Shown one piece after another: positions 8,955 to 17,617 of a stretch of DNA of 64,000 nucleotides. The first letter of the stretch is position 1. Every line of letters starts with the position of its first letter. This DNA comes from Lachnospiraceae bacterium (GTDB lineage: Bacteria > Bacillota > Clostridia > Lachnospirales > Lachnospiraceae), in NCBI GenBank assembly GCA_023664345.1, contig JAMPFQ010000017.1, positions 1 through 64,000 on the forward strand, written 5' to 3'. Made by a program: the position numbers and the translations under genes. Under the pieces are notes generated by a model. That model was not told where the DNA came from. It saw only the letters and a program-made list of their open reading frames with translations, and searched no databases.

Positions 8955-9296
8955 TCATTCTGTGATGTTTACGGATATCGTGACCCGCCTGATCTTCTCC
9001 GTTCCTTTCCTGGCATCCTCCAGCCATGTCTGGCAGGATTCTATGTTGAATCCCTGCCGCGCCAGTTCCGCCATGATCTTGTCCTTGTCCCCAAAATAGT
9101 CATGGCTCTTGGGGACGAACAGGCAGACCCTGAGCCAGGCGGTGCCTGCCTGCCCGCTGTTGTCGCCGAAAAGGGCAGGCCGCTCATCCTCATAAGTGTA
9201 CGTGATGTATCTGTCTTCCCTGCCCTCATATTCGTCCTGTTCCACCGGGTATCCGGTCACCGCCCCCAGGGCTTCCAGTTTCCCGTTCACGTTCAT
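8955..9296 (-). CDS. Probable tail terminator/completion protein
   Basis: A 113-residue protein (MNVNGKLEALGAVTGYPVEQ...) placed after the HK97 gp10-like gene and before the tail tube gene. That order matches the tail terminator of HK97-type phages. The alternating hydrophobic pattern (ITYTYEDERPALFGDN, TAWLRVCLFVPKSHDYFGD, RRVTISVNITE) fits the small alpha-beta fold of that family. The start overlaps the preceding gene (ATGA type). Function is inferred from gene order. Confidence 0.6.
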   Translation of the reverse strand: MNVNGKLEALGAVTGYPVEQDEYEGREDRYITYTYEDERPALFGDNSGQAGTAWLRVCLFVPKSHDYFGDKDKIMAELARQGFNIESCQTWLEDARKGTEKIRRVTISVNITE

Positions 9297-9739
9297 CGTG
9301 CCCCCACCTTCCTTTCATAGACTTCCTGCATCTTCCGTATGACCGCGCCCCTTGCGTTATTGCGGGCATTGGTGATGAAAGGCCTTGGCGCCTGCCTCCC
9401 CGCGATGCCGTATTCCTTCCAGATCATCTTCAGGGCATTGGACACGGGATACCTCCTCCCATGGGATCCGCGGTAATATTTCTTTCTGCTGTAGCCCCGC
9501 GGGCCTACGTTGAGGATCCAGGCATCCGTTTTTGTCTTCTTGGGCTTGCCGCAGGTGATGGAGTCCACCATCTCGGACTCCCCCTCATGGTCTATGGCCC
9601 TCCTGCAGGACGTCTTCAGCGACTGCTCCAGTATGGGCGCCGCCTCAGACAGCGCTTCCGCCGCGATCTCCCCGAAATCAGCGCTGAGCAGCTCTGACAG
9701 GAGATCTTCCGGAAGATCGATCTCCAATCTTGCCATCAT
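9293..9739 (-). CDS. HK97 gp10-like head-tail/tail protein
   Basis: A 148-residue basic protein with the HK97 gp10 family look: a helical N terminus, DSITCGKPKKTKTDAWILNVGPRGYSRKKYY in the middle, and a C-terminal helix with ARPFITNARNNARG-like spacing (RPFITNARNNARGAVIRKMQ). It overlaps the upstream head-closure gene by 4 bp, and its own end overlaps the next start. It probably acts in tail completion or the neck. Confidence 0.7.
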   Translation of the reverse strand: MMARLEIDLPEDLLSELLSADFGEIAAEALSEAAPILEQSLKTSCRRAIDHEGESEMVDSITCGKPKKTKTDAWILNVGPRGYSRKKYYRGSHGRRYPVSNALKMIWKEYGIAGRQAPRPFITNARNNARGAVIRKMQEVYERKVGAR

Positions 9740-10077
9740 TCCACCTCCTCACAGGTCAGTTCCAGGTCATAGGGCCTCTTCTCATGGGCGTACCCCCGGA
9801 TGATGGAATATGTCGTCCCATCATGGATCACCCTTGAGGGCTGGATCTTCTTTCCTCCAACAATCCTGGATGCCATCTCAAGATCATCCCTGTCCACCAC
9901 GAATATGATGTCAGCCCTGGTCCCGCTCCTCTGTGCATCGTAAAATTCCTGTCCCGTCACGGACTTGACGGCGCAGAAGACCTCCGTCTGCGCCGTCTCT
10001 TCCTTTTCCCTGAACCCGTTCGCGTTCCGGGTGCTTCCCACCACCGTCTCCAGGCGGATCAGCTCATTCTTTTCCAT
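9736..10077 (-). CDS. Head closure (head-tail adaptor) protein
   Basis: A 113-residue protein in the head-closure position (SPP1 gp16/HK97 gp7-like). A typical family run is seen: KEETAQTEVFCAVKSVTGQEFYDAQ, then RADIIFVVDRDDLEMASRI and VIHDGTTYSIIRGYAHEKRP. It probably binds below the connector ring and closes the filled head. It overlaps the gene before it (10064) and the one after it (9739). Confidence 0.7.
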   Translation of the reverse strand: MEKNELIRLETVVGSTRNANGFREKEETAQTEVFCAVKSVTGQEFYDAQRSGTRADIIFVVDRDDLEMASRIVGGKKIQPSRVIHDGTTYSIIRGYAHEKRPYDLELTCEEVE

Positions 10078-10348
10078 TGTAGCCTCCGTTCAGGCTCATG
10101 CTATCCCTCAGGCTCTCATAATGTTCCATGAACCGCGCTCCTTGGCCCAGGTGGTCATACTGGCCCTTGCAGTACAGTTCGCAGGCAGTGGCCACCAGGT
10201 CGTCCTCCCCATCAGGAATGGCCACTCCGCGCATCTCCATGTCCCTCACCGCAGCCTTGATCTTGCGCCGGATATCATCATCCAGCGCGGAATGCCGGAT
10301 GCGCAGCGCATCTTTTATCTGTGCCGTCAGGCCTTCGACATCCATCAT
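10064..10348 (-). CDS. Head-tail connector (gp6-like) protein
   Basis: A 94-residue, mainly helical protein directly after the capsid gene. It has the usual gp6-type pattern: a helix with IKDALRIRHSALDDDIRRKI, then LVATACELYCKGQYDHLGQG, ending MEHYESLRDSMSLNGG. This family forms the ring under the portal. The start overlaps the capsid stop (ATGA). Confidence 0.7.
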   Translation of the reverse strand: MMDVEGLTAQIKDALRIRHSALDDDIRRKIKAAVRDMEMRGVAIPDGEDDLVATACELYCKGQYDHLGQGARFMEHYESLRDSMSLNGGYNGKE

Positions 10349-11670
10349 GACTCCTCTTTATCCGCATCCGCCTTTTTCGAACTGGATGCGGCAGGCTCCC
10401 CGCTCACAGGCGCTCCGGCCTCAGCGTTTGCGGCGGGTTCCGATGCCTGTTCGGTCAGCAGCACATGGGCGCGGGTATCGAGCACGTCGCCGTCCAGGAT
10501 CGCGTACCCGGCATAATCCGTGTAGCGCTTCGTCACATGCTCCTCCGTCATCATGGAAAGAGCCTTGTTGATGTTCGCGTGGTATCCGTCCGCTGCATTG
10601 GAGAACAGGATCTCCCCATCCCTCATCCCATCCTCTTCCCTGATCGGTATGCCCAGCAGGTGCTTCACCCCGCCCGAAATGGGATCGGCGATGAAGATCG
10701 GCCGACCGTTCTGGTCCATGATCATGGCCAGCTTATGCCAGACCGTCCGGTGATTGGCATAGATCTTCAGGCCTGCGCCATATTCGGAGCCCACGGAGGC
10801 CACGGCATTGATGATGTCCTCGTATGTGGGCACGCCCGCGTATGCCACTATCTGGGGGGTGCCTGCCTCCGCATACAGCGCGGTGGCCACTCCCACGGGT
10901 TCCCGCCTGGATTTATCCCGTTCCCCTTTGCCATGGATCACCCCGTAGCCGATCGCGGCGCCCATCTTCTTGGCCATCTTCCTCTGGATGTAAGGGATGA
11001 AGTCCTCGATCGCCATTTCCCTCAGCTTCCACGACACCTTGATGTTCCTGGCCAGCTCGCATCCGCTCAGCGTGTATTTCTCGAACGTCTCCTCCCCGTC
11101 CCTGGTCTCCTCATCCTCCTCATACCATCCGGCCTCGCTGGACGCCTTTTCCTTGATCATGGTCAGGATGCCGTTCACATATGTCTTGGTTATGTCCCCG
11201 TAATAGGGATGCTTCTCCTCCACCTGTTCCCAGATGCCCTTCGTCACTGTCTCCGGGATCAGTATGCCCGTGTTCTTGGTCGTGTGGACCTCGTTGGACA
11301 TTGCGCCGGATGCGTTCCCGTTGACCTGGTTATAGATGTCCCTCTCCTTTGCGTTGAGCGGCTTTCCCATCAGGGTCTTTGCCCAGGCAAACCTGTAATC
11401 CTCTGATCTCAGGGCGGCTGCCACGGGATCCTCCTCCGCGCCGGATGCCGCGCCGGGCAGGCCTCCCTCATCCACCCGGAGCGCCGGGGCGGGGACCCTG
11501 TTCAGCGCATTGAGATCAGCCTCCGCCTGTGCGATCGCATCCCATTCAGCGTCCAACGCCTTTACCTCCTCCATCTTAGCGGTCGCTTCCTCTACCTTGC
11601 CCGCATCCAGGAGCGCCTGCGCCTCGTTCATCAGGGCAAGCCTTTTCGCTTCATACTGTTTCCTCTTCAT
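10345..11670 (-). CDS. Major capsid protein (HK97 fold)
   Basis: A 441-residue protein right after the ClpP-type protease. The first about 110 residues are a coiled-coil delta/scaffold domain (ALMNEAQALLDAGKVEEATA) that the protease is expected to remove. The mature part (from about residue 120) has HK97 capsid features: TKNTGILIPETVTKGIWEQV, a belt near EVHTTKN, and a long ARNIKVSWKLREMAIEDFIP segment. The C terminus has an alanine-, lysine- and serine-rich tail (ASSSKKADADKEES). Confidence 0.88.
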   Translation of the reverse strand: MKRKQYEAKRLALMNEAQALLDAGKVEEATAKMEEVKALDAEWDAIAQAEADLNALNRVPAPALRVDEGGLPGAASGAEEDPVAAALRSEDYRFAWAKTLMGKPLNAKERDIYNQVNGNASGAMSNEVHTTKNTGILIPETVTKGIWEQVEEKHPYYGDITKTYVNGILTMIKEKASSEAGWYEEDEETRDGEETFEKYTLSGCELARNIKVSWKLREMAIEDFIPYIQRKMAKKMGAAIGYGVIHGKGERDKSRREPVGVATALYAEAGTPQIVAYAGVPTYEDIINAVASVGSEYGAGLKIYANHRTVWHKLAMIMDQNGRPIFIADPISGGVKHLLGIPIREEDGMRDGEILFSNAADGYHANINKALSMMTEEHVTKRYTDYAGYAILDGDVLDTRAHVLLTEQASEPAANAEAGAPVSGEPAASSSKKADADKEES

Positions 11671-12359
11671 CGTTGTCCTCCTCTTAACTTTAATAGATCA
11701 AAAGCTGCCATCGCGGCAGCTCTGTCAGCTGATCCCGCTTTTTCCTGCACCAGCAGGCTCACTTTTTCCATCTGCTCGGCGGACGGGAGCGTGAACAGCG
11801 GCCCGGCCACCATGGGGACGTCTTCCGCCTCCTCCTGGAACATGATTCCGTCTATCAGCTTCAGTTCCAGCGCTCTCTCCGCCGTCAGCCAGGTCTCCCG
11901 CTCCATCATCTCCAGCACTTCCTGCTCCGTCATGCCGCTCTTGGCCGTGTAGGCCGCGCTCAGCGCCCTGTCCGCTGTCCGCAGGGTCTCCGCTGTCCGT
12001 TCCATGTCGCTGTGGTTCCCGCGCTGGCTCGTGGATACGCAATGGACCATCATCAGGGCTGTCGGCGACATCCTGCAGGTGGCGGCCATGGCCACGATGG
12101 ATGCCGCGCTGCACGCCTCCCCGGTGACATAGATGGCTACATCATCCTGTCGGCTGCGCAGGAGGGTATAGATCTCGGATCCGACATCGATCACCCCTCC
12201 CGGGGAATTGATGTACACTTCTATCCCATCCCCAGGCTGCGCTTCATCCAGCACTTTCTGCACGTCCGCAGGACAGCAGCTGTCCTCCCCGAAATAATCA
12301 TAATATGCCTTGTATGAATTCGGGATCAATACCCCCCTTATGTTGATCTTCCTCTTCAT
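11667..12359 (-). CDS. ClpP-like head maturation protease
   Basis: About 230 residues from the ATG at 12359, chosen because AAAGGAGA sits just ahead; an upstream ATG at 12377 has no good site. The core is IEVYINSPGGVIDVGSEIY (oxyanion region), GEACSAASIVAMAA with the nucleophile Ser near residue 84, and MMVHCVSTSQRG with His near 106. Prophage ClpP-type proteases process the HK97 capsid delta domain. The gene overlaps the portal gene by 62 bp and ends in the capsid start. Confidence 0.88.
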   Translation of the reverse strand: MKRKINIRGVLIPNSYKAYYDYFGEDSCCPADVQKVLDEAQPGDGIEVYINSPGGVIDVGSEIYTLLRSRQDDVAIYVTGEACSAASIVAMAATCRMSPTALMMVHCVSTSQRGNHSDMERTAETLRTADRALSAAYTAKSGMTEQEVLEMMERETWLTAERALELKLIDGIMFQEEAEDVPMVAGPLFTLPSAEQMEKVSLLVQEKAGSADRAAAMAAFDLLKLRGGQR

Positions 12360-13608
12360 CCCTTCTCCTTTCTGCAAACTTCAGCAGCTGCGCGATCAGG
12401 CCTGCCATGACCACCTGGTTCCCATCATCCATCCTGTCAAGGATCTTTCCCGCCAGGTCCACCACCTGCGTGTCCAGGCGCCGGATGGGTTCATCCCCTC
12501 CCGGCAGCGGCGCCATGTTGAGCACCGCACGCCATTCGTTCGGTGTCATCGCTCCCCGGTCCACCATCGCCTGCATCGCCAGCTTTGATGCCAAGCTGGC
12601 GCACTGGAGGTTGCTGGCCTCGAACGCGATCCTGTTCCCGCATGCCCGCTCCCTGCGGGAGAAGAGCCTGATGGAATAGGCCTCCTGCATCTGGATGGCC
12701 ACGGGCTCGATCTCCGCCTCATAATATGCGTTCCATTCATCCTCCGTCCACCTGGACTGCACGATCTTCTCGTTCGTGTTGAAGAATGAATATATCCGCC
12801 CGATCGTCTTCTCCGTTTGCAGCGCGTTCGGGACATAATCCTTAGGCTCGATCCGGGTCGCCGTTGCCTTGGCGTCCACGCCTGCTGCCCCGAAGATATC
12901 GCTCTCGATGCTCAGGTAGTTCTTCACGAACTCCTGCACGTATGACTTGATGTCCTCCGGCCGCATGCTCTGGTTCAGCGTCAGGAGCCACCGGACCAGG
13001 CCGCTGTTCTTGATCGCCTTTATGATCCCCTGGTCGATCGTCCCGATCACCTCCATCATGGTGGACAGCGCGGTCGCCGGGCTTTCGCCGAATATGTCGT
13101 TCTCGTTGAAATCCTGCCTCAGGTGTATCACCTGGGAATATGGGAAAACGGAGGACTTCCCGTTCCTGTACTGGAACTTCAGGTACAGCTCCGCCCCCAC
13201 GTACTTTGTCTCGCACATGACGCAGGGTATCGGGTACAGCTGTTCCGGCTTTCCGTTCCCATCGCGGATCACCAGGATGAACGCGTTGTTGTTCAGGCAC
13301 AGCTGCGTGGCCACTTTCTCCTGCATCTGCTGGCCGGTCATGTACGGGTTCGGCTCCGACAGTAGGAACCGGATGTTCGCGTCCGGGTTCACCGCCAGAT
13401 CCCCGCCCGTGGAATCCCTGATATGCTTTCCCACCAGCTTCCCCACCGCCTTGACCTTTGGCCGGATACAGGAGCGCACGATATCGCTGTCATACAGCTT
13501 GCCGTTCCATTCATAGTAGTACTCCCCGTAGGTCGTCACCATCTGCATCCGGGTGCTGTCCCCTTTCGTGCTGACCATCGGTTCCCGTTTTTTCCTGAAC
13601 AATCCCAT
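12298..13608 (-). CDS. Phage portal protein (HK97 family)
   Basis: A 436-residue portal protein with ATG at 13608 behind GGGGAGGG. It shows the family landmarks: YDSDIVRSCIRPKVKAVGKL near the N terminus, FLLSEPNPYMTGQQM, NNNAFILVIRDGNGKPEQLY, VIHLRQDFNENDIFGESP, and the C-terminal clip region (MTPNEWRAVLNMAPLPGGDE). It forms the dodecameric vertex through which DNA enters. It is followed at once by the protease gene. Confidence 0.92.
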   Translation of the reverse strand: MGLFRKKREPMVSTKGDSTRMQMVTTYGEYYYEWNGKLYDSDIVRSCIRPKVKAVGKLVGKHIRDSTGGDLAVNPDANIRFLLSEPNPYMTGQQMQEKVATQLCLNNNAFILVIRDGNGKPEQLYPIPCVMCETKYVGAELYLKFQYRNGKSSVFPYSQVIHLRQDFNENDIFGESPATALSTMMEVIGTIDQGIIKAIKNSGLVRWLLTLNQSMRPEDIKSYVQEFVKNYLSIESDIFGAAGVDAKATATRIEPKDYVPNALQTEKTIGRIYSFFNTNEKIVQSRWTEDEWNAYYEAEIEPVAIQMQEAYSIRLFSRRERACGNRIAFEASNLQCASLASKLAMQAMVDRGAMTPNEWRAVLNMAPLPGGDEPIRRLDTQVVDLAGKILDRMDDGNQVVMAGLIAQLLKFAERRRDEEEDQHKGGIDPEFIQGIL

Positions 13609-13621
13609 GTTCCCTCCCCGC

Positions 13622-15313
13622 CTATATCAGGCTCAGATATTCCTCAAGGTTGTTTCCCAGTTCCACATATGCATCCAGCAGGCTGGCCGCGCCGTCTATC
13701 CTCCTGGTCCCCTGTTTCCCCTTGGCGGGCTGGATGTTGTCGTTCCTGTCAACGTCCACCACCACGTTGTAAAGGCACCACTTGAGGATCGGGTTGTCAT
13801 CATAGACGATCCTTTTTGCCTCCAGGTCAGCCCCAAGGGACTTCATGGGGCCGGACAGTGTCTTCTTGCCCTGGATGACGGAATCGACTACGCACTTTCC
13901 AAATTCATTCCGCAGGTCTTCCTTGAAATATTCCGCGCTCCAGTCATCCACGCCGCACTTGAACAGATAAAGGTCTGCCTCGTTCTGCATCTCCAGGAAC
14001 CACTCCACCACATACTTGTAATGGACCTTGTTCCCCGGGCACGTGCGCAGCAGCCCCTCATCCCGCCATTGGTCGTAGGGGACCTTGTCCTCCCGGACGC
14101 GTTTCTCCAGGAGATCCTCAGGGATCCAGTACATCTGCTCCACATAGATCCTCTCATCCCCGCGGACCATGAACAGCAGCGTCGCACATGTCAGGTCCGT
14201 CGTGCTGGAGAGATCGGCGCCGCCTATGCCGTACCTGGGCTTCAGTGCCCTGATGTCAAAGCGCTCCCTGTTCTGTATCTGCTCCCAGGTCAGCCAGGAT
14301 TCCGTGGACGTCTCCCGGACGTTGAACTCCTTGCACACCAGGTTCTTGATGCGCCGGTGATCTTCCAGCGCTTTCCTGGCCTTTTCGCGCAGCGCGTCCA
14401 GATCCTTGATCGTACCGAGCCCGGGGTTGGCTTTGTACCAGCACTCCTCATCCGTCCACTCGCTCCGCTTATCCAGCTCGTAGATAAAGGGAAAAAAATG
14501 GATGTCATGGTATCCGTTTTCATCCTCAAGGCCGTTGATCACCCTTTCGGCTTCTTCGTACTTCTGGTCATACAGATCCTCCCTTATCGTTCCAGCCGTG
14601 GATGTGATATATATCAGCGGCTGCTGCCTGGCGGTCACGCCGTCCGCTATGATGTCGTACATGGCACGGCCATTCTTCCACTGATGGATCTCGTCCATGA
14701 GCCCACAGTGTACGTCCAGCCCGTCCAGGGTGTCCTGGTCGGATGCCAGCGGCCTGAAATAGCCGTCATTGTATTCCTCGCTGGACAGCTCCGACACCAG
14801 CGGCTTGATCCGGCGGAGCAGGGTCGGGGACTTCCTCACCATCTTGCGGGATTCCTGCCATATGATCTTGGCCTGGTCCCTCTTTGTCGCCGTCGCATAG
14901 ACCTCCGGCCCCGGTTCCCCGTCCCCGACCAGCATGTACAGCCCGACCACGGATGCCAGCAGGGATTTTCCGTTCTTCTTTCCCACGATCAGGAGGGATT
15001 CCCTGCACATCCGCCTGCCCTCTTTGTCAATGAAGCCAAAGACAGCTGCCAGATGGGCTTTCTCCCATAATTCCAGGCGCACCGGCAGGCGGGCTCCTGT
15101 ACCTTTGGACGGCCTGCAATAGTTCTCGGCAAACTCCAGGATATGGTTCGCCCTCTTGGCGGAATAGAAATACTCGCCCGGGCTGTCCACCAGATGGGCA
15201 AGATATCTGTACCAGCGGCGGGTCTTGTCACACGCCGCTATCTCCCCGGATCGGATCCTGTCCCAGTACTCCAGTATCGGATTGTAGCTTGAAGGATATG
15301 TCACCCTCCTCAT
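13622..15313 (-). CDS. Terminase large subunit
   Basis: A 563-residue ATPase-nuclease that drives DNA into the prohead. The Walker A variant VGKKNGKSLLAS lies near 110-121, and the Walker B-like LMDEIHQW near 228-235. The nuclease part starts with GGADLSSTTDLT (metal-binding Asp). The start overlaps the small-subunit stop (ATGA). It belongs to the YmfN/HK97-like terminase type by general look. It is full length and intact. Confidence 0.93.
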   Translation of the reverse strand: MRRVTYPSSYNPILEYWDRIRSGEIAACDKTRRWYRYLAHLVDSPGEYFYSAKRANHILEFAENYCRPSKGTGARLPVRLELWEKAHLAAVFGFIDKEGRRMCRESLLIVGKKNGKSLLASVVGLYMLVGDGEPGPEVYATATKRDQAKIIWQESRKMVRKSPTLLRRIKPLVSELSSEEYNDGYFRPLASDQDTLDGLDVHCGLMDEIHQWKNGRAMYDIIADGVTARQQPLIYITSTAGTIREDLYDQKYEEAERVINGLEDENGYHDIHFFPFIYELDKRSEWTDEECWYKANPGLGTIKDLDALREKARKALEDHRRIKNLVCKEFNVRETSTESWLTWEQIQNRERFDIRALKPRYGIGGADLSSTTDLTCATLLFMVRGDERIYVEQMYWIPEDLLEKRVREDKVPYDQWRDEGLLRTCPGNKVHYKYVVEWFLEMQNEADLYLFKCGVDDWSAEYFKEDLRNEFGKCVVDSVIQGKKTLSGPMKSLGADLEAKRIVYDDNPILKWCLYNVVVDVDRNDNIQPAKGKQGTRRIDGAASLLDAYVELGNNLEEYLSLI

Positions 15314-15735
15314 ACATCCTCACGTCCCTTTACAAAATCGTCGAAATCATCTTCAGCTGTTTTAGGCTTTTCATTCTTTGGCAGGCAGTCCACCAGGATC
15401 TTCATGGCCTGGGTCTGCTTCTGGGACATCTGGAGATAGATCTGCGATGCCGGGCTCTGCTTCGTCCCGTATTGGTTCTCGCCGTTTTTATATGTGGCGG
15501 TGGTCCCGTCCCGCGTGATCTCCTCGCGCAGATCCTGCATGGTCACGGTCATAAATGCCACGTCCTCGATCGTGGTGTCCACCAGCTTTTTCTTTTTATC
15601 GTCAATGTCCCTGAAAAGCCTCCTAAGTCTCGCTTTTTCCTTCCTGATCCGCTGCATTTTTTCCAGGTAGCTGGCGGCGCTGTCAACCCTTTCTTCCCTC
15701 TCGACTTCGGCCATGACATCCTCATAATCGACCAT
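15310..15735 (-). CDS. Terminase small subunit (P27-like)
   Basis: About 141 residues from the ATG at 15735, preferred over 15771 because a G-rich site (AAGGGGGGT) precedes it. A helical, basic middle (RIRKEKARLRRLFRDIDDKKKK) is followed by VAFMTVTMQDLREEI and a QIYLQMSQKQTQAMKILVDCL segment typical of P27-family small terminases. It recognises phage DNA and hands it to the large subunit. It lies between HNH and terL, the usual order. Confidence 0.75.
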   Translation of the reverse strand: MVDYEDVMAEVEREERVDSAASYLEKMQRIRKEKARLRRLFRDIDDKKKKLVDTTIEDVAFMTVTMQDLREEITRDGTTATYKNGENQYGTKQSPASQIYLQMSQKQTQAMKILVDCLPKNEKPKTAEDDFDDFVKGREDV

Positions 15736-15767
15736 ATACCACACCCCCCTTACGAAAGACTTGCGTG

Positions 15768-16157
15768 TCAAACCAATCTTGGCTGTCGGTCTCCAGTGAT
15801 CCTACAGGCCTTTTCTTTCAGGGGGGGGATGTCGGTCTCCCGCCCCAAGGGGATCGGCTGTCCCTGCTGGTCGAACGCACAGACAGGCCTGACGTGCATG
15901 CCGCCGTTGCCGTGTCCCTCATGCCTGTCATGGCACGCCTTGCATTCATATGACAGTAGCCTGTGGTCCAGCGTCACGTCCGGGTCATTGATGTTATCCG
16001 GCGTCAGTGCCACCTTGTGGTGCACGATATGGCCGGGCTGCTCGTGGCATTCCTCACACAGGCCGCCGTCCACGGACAGACGCTTGCTGATGTATGCGTC
16101 ACGGCATCGCTTCCACTGCGCCGAATTATAAAAAGGCTTTGCCCACTCATGTGCCAT
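15768..16157 (-). CDS. HNH endonuclease of the packaging module
   Basis: A 129-residue HNH nuclease, ATG at 16157 behind GGGAGGG. It has a CEEC pair, IVHHKVALTPDNINDPDVTL (HH and N of the HNH core) and a second zinc pair CKACHDRHEGH. HNH proteins beside terminase genes in HK97-type phages are needed for cos cleavage together with the large terminase. That role is inferred from position. Confidence 0.85.
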   Translation of the reverse strand: MAHEWAKPFYNSAQWKRCRDAYISKRLSVDGGLCEECHEQPGHIVHHKVALTPDNINDPDVTLDHRLLSYECKACHDRHEGHGNGGMHVRPVCAFDQQGQPIPLGRETDIPPLKEKACRITGDRQPRLV

Positions 16158-16182
16158 GCTGTCCCTCCCGTTGCTTTTTCTG

Positions 16183-16225
16183 CATCAAAAGAGGACACGG
16201 CTGCTGCCATGTCCTGCTTTTGATG
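16183..16225 (-). promoter_or_regulatory. Long inverted repeat before the packaging genes
   Basis: Arms CATCAAAAG/CTTTTGATG and GGACA/TGTCC enclose a 12-nt loop in the 122-bp gap between the late regulator gene and HNH. It may be a terminator, an anti-termination target or part of the late promoter region. There is no clear T-run on the minus strand. Confidence 0.4.
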
Positions 16226-16279
16226 TTCCTTTTCGTATTGTTGGCAGCCCAGGATGTTTCCCTGCTGCTCCAATTCTTA

Positions 16280-16699
16280 TTATAAACGTGAATTATGTGA
16301 ATTGTGTGAAACTTTTAAAAATCCGGATATTTTTTTGCTGATGCTGCTCCTGTCCATATGGATCCTTGCTGCTATTTCCTGCTGTGAAAGTCCGTCTATG
16401 TATTTCATCCGAAAGATACGCCTTGTCAGACTGTCAGGAATTTTTTCCACAAATTCCTCCACATCCTTTGTCTCTTCCTGCATCTTCAGGATTTTCTCCT
16501 GATAATGCTCTTTCATCCTGATATATTTCTCATAATCATATCCTACCACGGGCTGAGGGACAGGGTATCCGCTCCTGTAATCCATGATCACATCATTACC
16601 CACTAGGGCATCCCCGTCAGCCAGATGCTGCAGCTTGTATTGGAACTCCGCGATCTCTTCCTTCATGCTCCTATATGATTCCAGCTGTTCCCTTGTCAC
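16280..16699 (-). CDS. Sigma-70-like/ArpU-type late transcription regulator
   Basis: About 139 residues from the GTG at 16699, chosen because AGGAGGGA lies 6 nt ahead; the upstream ATG at 16738 lies inside a palindrome. The C-terminal third is a sigma region 4-like helix-turn-helix (LTRRIFRMKYIDGLSQQEIAARIHMDRSSISKK is the core, residues about 97-129). The N-terminal half is helical. Proteins of this sort, at the end of the early module and just before the terminase genes, switch on late transcription. Confidence 0.75.
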   Translation of the reverse strand: MTREQLESYRSMKEEIAEFQYKLQHLADGDALVGNDVIMDYRSGYPVPQPVVGYDYEKYIRMKEHYQEKILKMQEETKDVEEFVEKIPDSLTRRIFRMKYIDGLSQQEIAARIHMDRSSISKKISGFLKVSHNSHNSRL

Positions 16700-16721
16700 T
16701 CTGTCCCTCCTGTCCCGGATT

Positions 16722-16757
16722 CTGTTGCGACGTCGCAACAGGCGCCGCTGGCCACGT
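16722..16757 (-). repeat. Palindrome element, copy 1 (upstream of late regulator)
   Basis: A perfect 20-bp palindrome, CTGTTGCGACGTCGCAACAG (16722-16741), then GGCGCC (16741-16746) and TGGCCA (16749-16754). It lies 22 nt before the GTG start of the late regulator. A near-identical 35-bp block with the same spacing is at 19654 and the core is at 31679. Confidence 0.7.
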
Positions 16758-16888
16758 CTGCTGCCAGCCGAAGATTTCCGTTACTGTTACTATGCCTGCC
16801 GCCATGGGAAGATCCTTTGCCAATGGCAATGTCCTTTTACCGCCCGAACAGAGACAACTGCCTTTGGGGGCGGGTCATAGTTGCAATC

Positions 16889-16919
16889 AAAAAACTGCCA
16901 ACCTCCTATTGGTCAGCAG
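16889..16919 (-). terminator. Rho-independent terminator after the small HTH gene
   Basis: On the minus strand 9-nt arms at 16919-16911 and 16903-16895 pair (two G-U pairs) around AATAGGA, followed by six T. The arms overlap the final codons of the HTH gene, so this would end the small operon driven from 17646. Confidence 0.7.
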
Positions 16920-17079
16920 TCTCTAGATTCCATATCCTTTCTAAAAGCTTCGGGATATAGTCGGGCGGTTTCCTCTGCCCTATCTCCCAGCACTGGATCG
17001 TCCTTATCGGTATGCCGAAATAATCAGAAAATTGTTTTTGTGACATTCCCATTTCGCCTCTCAACTCTTTTATTCCCAT
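16906..17079 (-). CDS. Small XRE-type HTH regulator
   Basis: About 57 residues from the ATG at 17079, whose A is also the last base of the upstream stop (TGATG), giving translational coupling; GGAG lies upstream. The sequence MGIKELRGEMGMSQKQFSDY plus FGIPIRTIQCWEIGQRKPP is a plain helix-turn-helix of the XRE kind with no other domain. As the last gene of a three-gene operon, it is the best candidate to bind the palindrome inside the operon's own promoter. Confidence 0.75.
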   Translation of the reverse strand: MGIKELRGEMGMSQKQFSDYFGIPIRTIQCWEIGQRKPPDYIPKLLERIWNLETADQ

Positions 17080-17327
17080 CAAAACTCCACCATTTCCTCC
17101 CAATCATCCTCGTTAAAATCAATAAGGTTTTCGCCTGTATAGTAATTCGCCGCCGCTTCCTCCGCCGTCTTACATCCGTCAAGATTGCTGTAATCTGCGG
17201 CTTTTGCGACTTCCAATGTCAGTTCCTCATCAAAGGCTGTCTCGTTGATATATACAGCCTTTCTGTTATCGTCTACAAACAAAACAACAGCTTCTCCAAC
17301 AGAATCTTTCGCAAAATATCTTTTCAT
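17079..17327 (-). CDS. Small acidic protein in HTH operon
   Basis: An 82-residue, very acidic protein (FNEDDWEEMVEF at the end) with AVYINETAFDEELTLEVAKAAD in the middle. It is translationally coupled to the downstream HTH gene. I do not recognise a named family. Similar acidic-protein plus HTH pairs occur in clostridial mobile elements, so a toxin-antitoxin-like or anti-repressor role is possible but unproven. Confidence 0.6.
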   Translation of the reverse strand: MKRYFAKDSVGEAVVLFVDDNRKAVYINETAFDEELTLEVAKAADYSNLDGCKTAEEAAANYYTGENLIDFNEDDWEEMVEF

Positions 17328-17329
17328 GC

Positions 17330-17584
17330 CTATACCCCCATTCCCAATACAGCAAGGAATTTTTCTTCCTCGGTCATTCCGGCGGTTGCTTTCTCGAACC
17401 TCGTTTTGCTCCTTTTGGCGTTTTCCCTGTATTCTTCCATCATTTCTTCATAGGTCGCATCTTCAAGGGAATATTTTGTTCCAAAACCGTCCAGTTCTCC
17501 CATGCGCCCTTTTGCTTCTGCTTCGTTTGCAAAAAACTCTTTTCCGACTGTTCCATTCTGATAATTCACAACTAATTTCTTCAT
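17330..17584 (-). CDS. Small hypothetical protein, first gene of HTH operon
   Basis: About 84 residues from the ATG at 17584 (AAGGAGGA 7 nt ahead). It is charged and mostly helical, with KKLVVNYQNGTVGKEFFANE at the start and a helical EEMMEEYRENAKRSKTRFE stretch. It is first behind a consensus promoter. No family recognised. Confidence 0.6.
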   Translation of the reverse strand: MKKLVVNYQNGTVGKEFFANEAEAKGRMGELDGFGTKYSLEDATYEEMMEEYRENAKRSKTRFEKATAGMTEEEKFLAVLGMGV

Positions 17585-17617
17585 TCCCATTTCCTCCTTG
17601 ATTTATTTTATGTATGT

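Noticed and set aside
13553..15070. Plus-strand 505-codon open frame
   Set aside because: Fully antisense to the large terminase gene; no family features or start site.
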